DNA from: an uncultured Curvibacter sp.
Lineage (GTDB): Bacteria; Pseudomonadota; Gammaproteobacteria; Burkholderiales; Burkholderiaceae
Reading direction: 5' to 3'
Length of the DNA stretch: 11,190 nt
NCBI GenBank assembly: GCA_946481355.1
Contig: CAMLNH010000052.1
Coordinates: 1 to 11,190, forward strand
In this document: piece after piece, positions 1 to 6,135 of the stretch
How the letters are laid out: the number at the start of each line of letters is the position of its first letter
How positions within the stretch are numbered: position 1 is the first letter of the stretch
Notes under the pieces: model-generated
Told to the model about the DNA's origin: nothing
Databases searched by the model: none
The model's input: only the letters and a program-made list of their open reading frames with translations
Program-made: the position numbers and the translations under genes

Positions 1-746
1 CCGGGCAGCAGGGTCATGGCCGCGCTCATCTGCTCGATCAGCGTGGGGATGTCGAAGATGAGCTGCGAGATGTGGGCGTTCTGGCGCTGCTCGCCGTTGA
101 CCCAGGTCTGCATGGTCATGTCGGTGGGCGCCTCGTCCGTGGTGGTGATCCACGGACCCATGGGGCAGAAGCCGTCGAGCGACTTGCCCAGGAACCACTG
201 GGCGTGGTTCTTCTGCAGGTCGCGCGCGGTCACGTCGTTGGTGGCCACGAAGCCCCAGACGTGGTTCATCGCGTCGGCCTTCTTGACGTTGCGTGCGGTC
301 TTGCCGATCACCACGCCGATCTCGCCCTCGTAGTCCACGGACTGGGTGTGGGCCGGGCTGTAGCGGATCGGATCGGTGGGGCCGTTGAGCGTGAGCGTGG
401 CCTTGGTGAAGATCTGCGGCCAGGCGGGGATGGCCGACTCCTTGCCCGAGGTGGCGTTGAAGCCGCTCTTGTCGAACTCCATGGCGTGGTCGTGGTAGTT
501 CTTGCCCACGGCGAAGGGGTTGCGCAGGAAGGCCGAGAAGGGCGCGAGGAATTTGACCGATGCCGCGGGCACGCGCGCGGTGACGGCGGCCTGCAGCTGC
601 GCGGGCGTGACGCCCTGCTCGATCACGGCCAGCACGGGGTTGGGGTGCTTGCCGATCTCGCCGCCCACCAGGGCAACTTCCTGTTTGGCTTCATCGACCA
701 GGGCCAGGTGGACCTGGCCGTCTTTCTGCACACGTGCGATCTTCAT
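1..746 (-). CDS. Fumarylacetoacetate hydrolase (FAH) family protein, 3' end cut off by window
   Basis: The frame reads from ATG at 746 to the window edge without a stop, giving 248 residues of an enzyme usually 280-330 long. The FAH-fold signature is clear: GKNYHDHA at about 81-88 with a likely catalytic His, the metal-binding DYEGEIGVVIG with Glu140 and Glu142, ATNDVTARD with Asp171, and GKSLDGFCPMGPW at 187-199. Members cleave or hydrate 2,4-dioxo or 2-keto-enoic acids using Mg or Mn; the substrate cannot be read from sequence. The missing part is the C-terminal section of the fold. AGGAG lies seven bases before the ATG and supports this start. The gene is divergent from a GntR/FCD regulator, so it is probably an inducible catabolic gene, perhaps first in a longer operon to the left. 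Family assignment is firm; substrate is unknown. Confidence 0.93.
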   Translation of the reverse strand, partial: MKIARVQKDGQVHLALVDEAKQEVALVGGEIGKHPNPVLAVIEQGVTPAQLQAAVTARVPAASVKFLAPFSAFLRNPFAVGKNYHDHAMEFDKSGFNATSGKESAIPAWPQIFTKATLTLNGPTDPIRYSPAHTQSVDYEGEIGVVIGKTARNVKKADAMNHVWGFVATNDVTARDLQKNHAQWFLGKSLDGFCPMGPWITTTDEAPTDMTMQTWVNGEQRQNAHISQLIFDIPTLIEQMSAAMTLLP

Positions 747-788
747 GCGGACTCCTGAACGGCAACCCCTAATGGTTGCATTTGGTTT

Positions 789-816
789 ATCTTGGTGCAA
801 ATTATAGAACCAAGAT
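789..816 (-). promoter_or_regulatory. Candidate operator over the -10 of the FAH gene
   Basis: ATCTTGGT (789-796) and ACCAAGAT (809-816) form a perfect 8-bp inverted repeat around a 12-bp spacer. On the minus strand the spacer contains a perfect TATAAT (806-801). No good -35 lies 15-19 bases upstream. A start near 794 would give a leader of about 48 bases before the ATG at 746. A regulator bound here would cover the -10, which fits repression by the adjacent GntR/FCD protein. The repeat is seen directly; the regulator is inferred. Confidence 0.6.
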
Positions 817-858
817 TTCCGAGGGAAGCCGTGGAAAACACCTATCACGCGCGTTTAT

Positions 859-889
859 TGGTCTGACTTGGTCAGCGCTTTGCTATGAT
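859..889 (+). promoter_or_regulatory. Candidate promoter and palindromic site of the GntR/FCD gene
   Basis: TATGAT at 884-889 resembles a -10 box, 29 bases before the regulator ATG. Just upstream, CTGAC-TTG-GTCAG (863-875) is a perfect 5+3+5 palindrome in the -35 area, and TTGGTC-T-GAC (859-867) resembles part of the FadR-type TGGTC-N-GACCA pattern. The overlap with the promoter suggests autoregulation. The -35 itself is poor, so the exact promoter call is tentative. Confidence 0.4.
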
Positions 890-918
890 CGTCCACACCT
901 TATCTGTCGGCTTTCATC

Positions 919-1590
919 ATGGACCCCTCTGCCCTGCTGCGCGAAACCCTGCTGGACAAACTCAAATCCGGCATCTGGCGCGCCGGCCACCGCATTCCCA
1001 CCGAACGCGCCCTCTGCGCCGAGTACGGCCTGGGCCGTTCGGCCGTGCGCCGTGTGCTGGGGCAGCTCAAGGACGCCGGCCTGATCACGCAGACCGTGGG
1101 CAGCGGCACTTACGTGAGCGAGCGCATCGCCAGCCTGCTGCCCGCGCTGGAGCCGGCCACGGCGACCACGGGCGTGAGCCCGGCCGAGCTGATGGAAGCG
1201 CGCCATGCCATGGAACCTGCCATCGTGGAGATGGTGGTGCGCAACGCCACGCCGGCGGACTTCGCGCGCATGACGCAGTGCTGCGAACGCGCCGAGCAGG
1301 CCGGCAGCCTGGAGGACTTCGAGCACTGGGACGGCATGCTGCACGAGGTGATTGCCGAGGCGGCGCACAACACCTTCATCACCCAGGTCTTCAAGCTCAT
1401 GAACCAGGCCCGCACGCAAGGCGAGTGGGGCATGCTCAAGCGCCGCAGCGTCACGCCCGAACGCCGCGCCGCCTACCAGCGCGAGCACCGCGCGCTGGTG
1501 GCTGCGCTACGCGAGCGGGACCTGGAACGCGCGCTGGAATGCACGCGCGGACACTTGGTGCATGTGCAGCGCAACCTCTTGGGACATTGA
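919..1590 (+). CDS. GntR-family transcriptional regulator with FCD effector domain
   Basis: The 223-residue protein has an N-terminal winged helix (about 5-67) with the GntR signature RIPTERALCAEYGLGRSAVR and the wing motif GSGTYVSE. An all-helical FCD domain follows (about 88-218). The FCD metal/effector set Asp138-x3-His142, His190 and His212 is present. FadR-subfamily regulators are usually repressors that leave DNA when an organic acid binds the FCD domain. The gene is divergent from the FAH-family hydrolase at 1-746, so that gene and itself are the likely targets. The ATG at 919 has no clear Shine-Dalgarno sequence, but the helix-turn-helix starts so soon after it that a later start would cut the domain. 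Family is certain; the effector is unknown. Confidence 0.95.
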   Translation: MDPSALLRETLLDKLKSGIWRAGHRIPTERALCAEYGLGRSAVRRVLGQLKDAGLITQTVGSGTYVSERIASLLPALEPATATTGVSPAELMEARHAMEPAIVEMVVRNATPADFARMTQCCERAEQAGSLEDFEHWDGMLHEVIAEAAHNTFITQVFKLMNQARTQGEWGMLKRRSVTPERRAAYQREHRALVAALRERDLERALECTRGHLVHVQRNLLGH

Positions 1591-1645
1591 ACTTACGAAT
1601 CAATTACTGCGCGACCCGATCGCCGCGTTGGGCGGTGTTGGCTTC

Positions 1646-1802
1646 GGCCGCTGCGCTTAACTTTCGCAAGCGAAAGTTAGCCTGCGCCGCAACTTCCTTG
1701 TCGGAATCCTCACGTACCCAAGTACGTTCCGGTTCCTGCGCTCCGTCCGCCTTGCGCTCGGGCCGCTCGCTACGATTGCTTCGCAAGTTCTACGCTGCGG
1801 CC
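1646..1802. repeat. MITE-like or REP-like palindromic element, 157 bp
   Basis: The element starts GGCCGCTGCG and ends CGCTGCGGCC. The outer 25 bases of each end align as imperfect terminal inverted repeats (about 18 of 25 matching with one gap). Inside are three hairpins: TAACTTTCG/CGAAAGTTA (1658-1666 and 1671-1679), ACGTAC/GTACGT around 1712-1727, and CTTGCG/CGCAAG (1751-1756 and 1782-1787). It fills the space between the convergent regulator and copper chaperone genes, ending five bases from the chaperone stop codon. Repeats of this look occur between genes in Comamonadaceae as far as I recall, but only one copy is in the window. No target duplication is obvious. It may also serve as a bidirectional terminator. 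Confidence 0.6.
1658..1679. terminator. Hairpin, possible bidirectional terminator inside the repeat
   Basis: TAACTTTCG and CGAAAGTTA pair perfectly and the stem can extend inward by one C-G pair, leaving a tight loop. The hairpin lies 68 bases past the regulator stop codon and between two convergent genes. There is no T-run after it on either strand, so intrinsic termination is only possible, not shown. Confidence 0.3.
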
Positions 1803-1807
1803 TGGAC

Positions 1808-2284
1808 TCAATGTTTCATGCCGTGGCCGTGGCCCATGGCCGCGCCCGACGGTGCCATGCTCAGCACGGGCACCGACACTTCCAGCTTGCTTTCCGCGCC
1901 CTTGGCATCCTTGAAGACCAGCGTCAGCGGAATGCTGCTGTCCTTGCGCAGGGCGACCTTGAGGTCCAGCAGCATGACGTGGTAGCCACCGGGCTTGAGT
2001 TCCACCGTCTTGCCTGCGGGCAGGTCCAGGCCGGCGATGGCACGCATGCGCATGACGTCGCCTTCCATCTTCATCTCGTGCACCTCGGTCACACCGGACA
2101 CGGGTGAAGACGCGCCGACCAGGCGCGTGCCCTCTTTGGCCGTGAGCTTCATGAAAGCGCCGCTGGCCTTCTGGCCGGGCACGGTGGTGCGAGCCCAGGC
2201 GTCCTTGACGTCGACGGTCTGGGCGTGAGCAGCGGCCCCCATGAGGCAGGCTGCAAGGAAAAAGGCGAGGGATGTGCGGGTCAT
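1808..2284 (-). CDS. Periplasmic copper chaperone PCuAC
   Basis: The 158-residue protein starts with a signal peptide (about 1-21, cut after AHA). It carries the complete PCuAC copper(I) motif H-x10-M-x21-H-x-M as His69, Met80, His102 and Met104. The tail MGHGHGMKH is a further Met/His-rich metal site, as in many proteobacterial members. The family carries copper in the periplasm and helps load the CuA site of cytochrome c oxidase, often with Sco proteins; none is present here. An upstream ATG at 2326 is possible, but AAGGAG seven bases before the ATG at 2284 and the signal peptide fix the shorter start. It is the last gene of the copper operon, 41 bases after the YcnI-like gene. Confidence 0.93.
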   Translation of the reverse strand: MTRTSLAFFLAACLMGAAAHAQTVDVKDAWARTTVPGQKASGAFMKLTAKEGTRLVGASSPVSGVTEVHEMKMEGDVMRMRAIAGLDLPAGKTVELKPGGYHVMLLDLKVALRKDSSIPLTLVFKDAKGAESKLEVSVPVLSMAPSGAAMGHGHGMKH

Positions 2285-2325
2285 GGTGAACTCCTTGGGG
2301 AAAACTATAGGAGAGGGCAAAGACA

Positions 2326-2865
2326 TCAGTGCGCGTGGGCCGATGCGCCGCCGCTGGGCAACACTTCAAGCAGGGCGGCCGGCGTCTTCATGCCGCGCGT
2401 GGACGTGCCCTGGGCCGGAACGTCAACCCAGTCGAGCTGACCGCTGGCGCAGGTCTGCAGCACGCGGAACCACAGCGCACCGGCCTGGGCCGGCAGGGTG
2501 GCGCGCAGCACGAACTCGTCGTACCAGTCGTCGGGCAGGGCCTGGGCCGGGTTCTGCACGGTCCAGCTGATTTCGACCACGTCTTCGCGCACGGTCTTGC
2601 CGTGGCTCTCATAGGGCTGCGCCAGGGTGGCGCGCTTCGTGCTCAGCGCCCAGCCCGCCTTGGGCATGGGCTTGGCACCGCGCACACCGGCCGGGATGTA
2701 GACCTTGATGCCCGTGGTGGGGTTGCCCGCGCAGCCGTGGCCGACGCGGAAGGACGCGCGGTAGCTGCTGCCCGCCAGCGCCGCGGGCTCTTCGAGCACG
2801 ACGTGGGCGTGGGCGGCGCCCATGCCGATCAGGGCTGCGGCGACGAGGGGTTTGAGGGATTTCAT
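2326..2865 (-). CDS. YcnI-like copper-binding protein (DUF1775)
   Basis: The 179-residue exported protein has a signal peptide (1-20, cut after AHA), so the mature protein begins HVVLEEPAA with His21 at the N-terminus. YcnI-domain proteins bind copper(II) through this N-terminal His plus an acidic residue and a conserved Trp; WYDEFVLRA near 114-122 is the likely counterpart. Cys45 in GHGCAGNPTTG and Cys139 may form a disulfide. The tail ASAHAH adds His. Unlike Bacillus YcnI there is no C-terminal membrane anchor, so it should be soluble in the periplasm. AAAGGA before the ATG overlaps the stop codon of the receptor gene, so translation is probably coupled. The neighbouring PCuAC gene strengthens the copper role. 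The copper-site residues are assigned from family knowledge. Confidence 0.9.
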   Translation of the reverse strand: MKSLKPLVAAALIGMGAAHAHVVLEEPAALAGSSYRASFRVGHGCAGNPTTGIKVYIPAGVRGAKPMPKAGWALSTKRATLAQPYESHGKTVREDVVEISWTVQNPAQALPDDWYDEFVLRATLPAQAGALWFRVLQTCASGQLDWVDVPAQGTSTRGMKTPAALLEVLPSGGASAHAH

Positions 2866-2876
2866 GCGCTGTCCTT

Positions 2877-5186
2877 TCAGAAACTGTGTTTGAGGTCCGC
2901 AACCCAGGTGCGTTGCGGGTAGGGGTGGAAGTTCCAGTAGGTGCGGTTGGTCAGGTTGTCGACACCCAGTGAAGCCACGGTCTTGGGGGCGAGGCGGTAG
3001 CGGTAGCGTGCGTCCAGCACAAGGTAGGCGCTGGCACCCTGGTAGGCGTTGCCATTGACGTCGGTGTTGTCCAGGCGCGAATACTGTTTGCCGCTGTAAC
3101 GCACACCCAGGCTGCCACTCTGCTGCTCGTCAAAGCGGTAGCTGGCCAGCGCCGTGGCACGCCAGACCGGCACGCGCGGCTGGTATTTGCCCTCGCTCGC
3201 GGGCAGCGCCGGGTTGCTGACGATGCGCGAATCGGCATAGGTCAGGCTGCCCGACAGGTCCAGCTTGCGCACGAACACCCCGCTGCCGTTGTAGGCCAGC
3301 TCGATGCCGTCCGTGCGCACCTCGTCCACGTTCTGGACCCGGCTGGTCGTGGTGCTGCCCGGGATCAGCTGGCTGTAGAGCGCGTCACGCGTGTTCTCAT
3401 GGAACAGCGTGGTGCGCAGCAGGCCGCGGCCCAGGTCCTGTTCGAGCGTGAGCTCCGTGGTCACGGACTTTTCAGGTCGGAGGTTCGGGTCGTTGATCAG
3501 CGTCAGCGTCGCATTGGTCGTGGCGCCGTAGAGCTCGGACACCGTGGGCATGCGCACCGCGCGGCCACTGGCGAGCTTGAGCACCTTGTCGGCCGACCAT
3601 TGGTACGCGAGCGAGGCCTTGGGCGAGATGTGGTTCTCGTTGCGACTCGCGTAGTCCACGCGTGCCGGCGTCGAGGTGCTGTTGTAGGTGTAGCCGCTGT
3701 TCGCGTTCCAGTTCTCCAGGCGCGCTCCGAGCACCGTTTTCCAGCGCGGCGCGAAGGTCCAGGTGTCCTGGGCGTAGAGCGCCTGGGTGCGGGTCTCGCC
3801 GCCCACATCGCTGCTGACCGCGCCGGGGGCATCGGTGACCCAGTTGCCCGTGATCGCCGAGGTGAGGATGCGCAGGCGGTAGACGTCCTGCTGGGCGCCG
3901 AAGTCGACGATGTGCGCGCCCTTGACGCCCTGGGGCCGCCAGGTGCCGCGCGCCACCAGCGTCGTCCAGCCGGTGCCGTTCTGGTCCACCAGCCTTCCCG
4001 CGCCGCTGCTGAGGTTGGCACCGGACGTGAATGAGGTCGTCTGCCGCAGCTGATCTTTGGCGTAGTCGTAGAGGCTGGCGGCCACTTCCCAATCCCACTC
4101 GCCCTGGGTGTTGCTCTTGAGCGAGAGACCATGCATCACGTGCGTGAGCTGCTCACGCGTGGCGTTGAAGGTGTTCGTCGCGAGGTTGTAGTTCTGGCCG
4201 TTGACCTGCACCGCGCCGCTGTAGACCGGGTTACCCGAGGCGTCGCGCAGATAGGTCTGGGGGTTGCCCTCGGCATCGTTCATCCACACCCCCAGGGTGT
4301 AGCTGGCACGCAACGTGGGACTGATGTCGTACGCCAGTCGGAGCTTGGCCTGGTCCTGGCGCGTGCGGTACTGGGTGTTGGTCCCCCAGACCCAGGTGTC
4401 CGCATTGGTGACGTTGGGCGCGCGCACCGCGCCCGTGACAGGCGTGGTGCCCGCACCGCCGGTGGTGGTGACCGGCGTGGTGGCAAACACCAGCGGCTGA
4501 CCGGTGCTGTCGGTGTGGTTCAGGCTCACCCGCCATGACCAGTCGCCGCTGCGGCTGCCCAGCGAGGCGTTGGCCTGCTGGCCGCCATAGGAAGCGTCGG
4601 TGCCGTAGAGCTTGAAGTTCTGCCGGAAGACCGAGACGCCGGCTGTCCCCTCGAACGCCTTGGGCATGCGCGTGACGTAATCCACCACGGCGCCGACCGA
4701 GTTGCCGGGATAGGCTGCCGAATAGGGGCCGTACATCACGTCGACGCGCTCGATCTCCTCCGGGCTCACCATGCCCCAGCGCGGCGTGTAGGTCGCACCA
4801 TTGCCCAGGTAGTTGGACAGCAGGATGCCGTCGGCATACACCGCCGAACGTGCGCTGTTGCCCGTGCCCGAGGCGCGGCTGGACAGCACGGCGTGGTTGT
4901 AGTCGCCGATGTAGCGCTTGCGCACCAGCAGGCTGGGGAAATACTTCAGCGCGTCCTGGGCATCGGTCGCGTTGATCGTCTCTTCGATCTGCTCGCGCGT
5001 GACGCCTTCGATGGTGGCGGGAATCTGGGTGGGCAGCGAGGTGGGCTGGCCGCTGTTGACGGTCACCACCCCGAGGGATTTGACAGGGGCCTCGGCTTTG
5101 TCGGCTTCAGCCGCAGCCAGGGTTTGTGCCAGCAGGGGCACGGGAAAAGCCAGGGCGAGGGCCCAGGCCAGGCGGGTTTTCCGCAT
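2877..5186 (-). CDS. TonB-dependent outer-membrane receptor, probably for copper
   Basis: The 769-residue protein has a signal peptide (about 1-26), a possible TonB box near KSLGVVTV (36-43), a plug domain (about 50-165, with SPEEIERVDVMYGP near 141-154) and a 22-strand-type barrel ending in the terminal Phe needed for outer-membrane assembly. The late motif RPEKSVTTELTLEQ and the C-terminal GVDNLTNRTYW are typical of the class. Such receptors import metal complexes using TonB energy. The substrate is inferred as copper from the downstream YcnI and PCuAC genes. The protein has no Cys, so it lacks the Cys ligand of OprC, but HVMH at 349-352 lies in the barrel and could bind metal. GGAGA before the ATG supports this start. 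The gene is second of four in the operon. Confidence 0.92.
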   Translation of the reverse strand: MRKTRLAWALALAFPVPLLAQTLAAAEADKAEAPVKSLGVVTVNSGQPTSLPTQIPATIEGVTREQIEETINATDAQDALKYFPSLLVRKRYIGDYNHAVLSSRASGTGNSARSAVYADGILLSNYLGNGATYTPRWGMVSPEEIERVDVMYGPYSAAYPGNSVGAVVDYVTRMPKAFEGTAGVSVFRQNFKLYGTDASYGGQQANASLGSRSGDWSWRVSLNHTDSTGQPLVFATTPVTTTGGAGTTPVTGAVRAPNVTNADTWVWGTNTQYRTRQDQAKLRLAYDISPTLRASYTLGVWMNDAEGNPQTYLRDASGNPVYSGAVQVNGQNYNLATNTFNATREQLTHVMHGLSLKSNTQGEWDWEVAASLYDYAKDQLRQTTSFTSGANLSSGAGRLVDQNGTGWTTLVARGTWRPQGVKGAHIVDFGAQQDVYRLRILTSAITGNWVTDAPGAVSSDVGGETRTQALYAQDTWTFAPRWKTVLGARLENWNANSGYTYNSTSTPARVDYASRNENHISPKASLAYQWSADKVLKLASGRAVRMPTVSELYGATTNATLTLINDPNLRPEKSVTTELTLEQDLGRGLLRTTLFHENTRDALYSQLIPGSTTTSRVQNVDEVRTDGIELAYNGSGVFVRKLDLSGSLTYADSRIVSNPALPASEGKYQPRVPVWRATALASYRFDEQQSGSLGVRYSGKQYSRLDNTDVNGNAYQGASAYLVLDARYRYRLAPKTVASLGVDNLTNRTYWNFHPYPQRTWVADLKHSF

Positions 5187-5260
5187 GAATGCTCTCCGGA
5201 AACATCGAAACAGGCAGCCGGGCCTGCGCGCTGGCGCTCAGGCGGGCTGTGCGGGACGGA

Positions 5261-5617
5261 TCAGGAGAAAGCAGGCGGGCCGCGTGGCGGCAGCGGTGCG
5301 GCCGTGCGGGCCGCGATGTGGGCCGCGGCCACGGGCTGCAGCACGTGGGCCAGCGGCGAGGGCGTGGCCACCACCGGCGTGAGCACCGGCGGCGGTGCCC
5401 CCACCGTGGCGCACAGGGGGCAGTCCAGCGTGTGGCCGCGTTCCTGCGCCGTGCCATCGGTGTTCTTGACGATGAGCTTCATCGCGCCACCCGTGGCGCA
5501 GATCAGCTCCAGCGACTGCGGCTGCACCAGGGGCGTGGCAATGGCCACACCCAGCGACAGCACGAACCACGCCAGCGCGAGGCGGGCGAGGAAACGGGCG
5601 TGGCGCAGGGCTTGCAT
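5261..5617 (-). CDS. DUF2946 family protein, head of copper operon
   Basis: The 118-residue protein has one hydrophobic N-terminal segment (about residues 9-32, signal peptide or anchor), then LICATGGAMK with Cys40, HTLDCPLCA with His62, Cys66 and Cys69, and a Pro/Ala-rich tail. This is the layout of DUF2946 proteins, which recur beside TonB receptors and copper chaperones; the CxxC and His suggest metal or redox binding, though no activity is established to my knowledge. ATG codons at 5617, 5626 and 5713 are in frame and none has a Shine-Dalgarno sequence. The 5617 start fits family length, and GATAAT at 5630-5625 would start transcription at about that ATG. It lies 74 bases before the receptor gene, in the same direction. 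Confidence 0.75.
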   Translation of the reverse strand: MQALRHARFLARLALAWFVLSLGVAIATPLVQPQSLELICATGGAMKLIVKNTDGTAQERGHTLDCPLCATVGAPPPVLTPVVATPSPLAHVLQPVAAAHIAARTAAPLPPRGPPAFS

Positions 5618-5624
5618 GGCCTGC

Positions 5625-5630
5625 ATTATC
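5625..5630 (-). promoter_or_regulatory. Candidate -10 for the copper operon
   Basis: On the minus strand GATAAT (5630-5625) is the only good -10 hexamer before the DUF2946 gene. A start seven bases downstream would fall on or next to the ATG at 5617, giving a leaderless message. No convincing -35 is found at 16-18 bases, so an activator may be needed. The call rests on one hexamer. Confidence 0.35.
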
Positions 5631-5674
5631 GCCGAGCCCGGGGCACGGGCTTGCGACAGGCCTTGCAAGGTGGC

Positions 5675-5716
5675 TTGACATGCATCAAAGACGCGCCCAG
5701 GTCGCGGGCGCATGAT
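5675..5716 (+). promoter_or_regulatory. FNR/ANR-type box and -10 of the dksA-like gene
   Basis: TTGAC-ATGC-ATCAA (5675-5688) matches the FNR/ANR consensus TTGAT-N4-ATCAA at nine of ten positions. CATGAT at 5711-5716 is a -10 candidate. If transcription starts at 5723, the hexamer sits at -12 to -7 and the box centre at -41.5, the exact class II position for FNR activation. The start leaves a leader of 13 bases that still includes AGGAGG. This predicts oxygen-limited expression of the two genes that follow. The motif is seen; regulation is inferred. Confidence 0.65.
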
Positions 5717-5735
5717 GAAGCATCAGGAGGCCCTC

Positions 5736-6104
5736 ATGAACACCCGCGACACCACGACGTACAGGCAGCAGTTGCTGGCGCAACGCGCCACCCTGCTCAG
5801 CCAACTTGCCAGCCTGCGCGGTGGCCCGGTGGGGCGCGCCGAAGCCTCGGCCGCGCACTATGGCGAACGCGAGCCCGACTCGCGCGCACAGATGGAAAGC
5901 GAGCGCGAGCTGGAGTTCACGCTCGACGCACGCGAAAACGCCGAGCTCGACGCCATCGCCGCGGCGCTGCAGCGCATCGAGGCCGGCGTCTACGGTGTCT
6001 GCACCGACTGCGGCGCGGACATCCCCGAGGCCCGCCTGCACGCGGCCCCCGAGACGGCACGCTGCCTCGCCTGCCAGGGCCGGCTGGAACACGCGCGCCG
6101 CTGA
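5736..6104 (+). CDS. DksA/TraR-family C4 zinc-finger protein
   Basis: The 122-residue protein ends in a C4 zinc finger, Cys89-x2-Cys92-x17-Cys110-x2-Cys113, with the family pattern GVYGVCTDCGADIPEARL. Two helices (about 7-28 and 52-83) would form the coiled coil that enters the RNA polymerase secondary channel. The tip reads PDSRAQ (47-52), close to the DPVDRAAQ tip of DksA, so an acidic tip residue is kept. It is shorter than DksA (151 residues) and is not the housekeeping copy. DksA-type proteins alter promoter kinetics, often with ppGpp. AGGAGG five bases before the ATG at 5736 fixes the start over ATGs at 5712 and 5715. It is first in a two-gene unit under an FNR-like box. Confidence 0.88.
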   Translation: MNTRDTTTYRQQLLAQRATLLSQLASLRGGPVGRAEASAAHYGEREPDSRAQMESERELEFTLDARENAELDAIAAALQRIEAGVYGVCTDCGADIPEARLHAAPETARCLACQGRLEHARR

Positions 6105-6135
6105 CCCTCTTCCCCCCAAACCAGGAGACCCCCGC

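Noticed and set aside
72..758. A 228-codon plus-strand frame
   Set aside because: It is antisense to the truncated FAH gene, which has the metal-binding motifs and a ribosome site.
1604..1786. A 60-codon minus-strand frame between the regulator and PCuAC
   Set aside because: It lies almost wholly in the palindromic repeat, has no ribosome site, and its charged low-complexity sequence follows from the hairpins.
5187..5260. Loose inverted repeat of CAGCC/GGCTG type between DUF2946 and the receptor gene
   Set aside because: The arms pair imperfectly and there is no T-run, so neither a terminator nor a riboswitch can be supported.
5675..5680. TTGACA as a standard sigma-70 -35 box
   Set aside because: No -10 lies 16-18 bases downstream. 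The hexamer is better explained as the left half of the FNR-type dyad.
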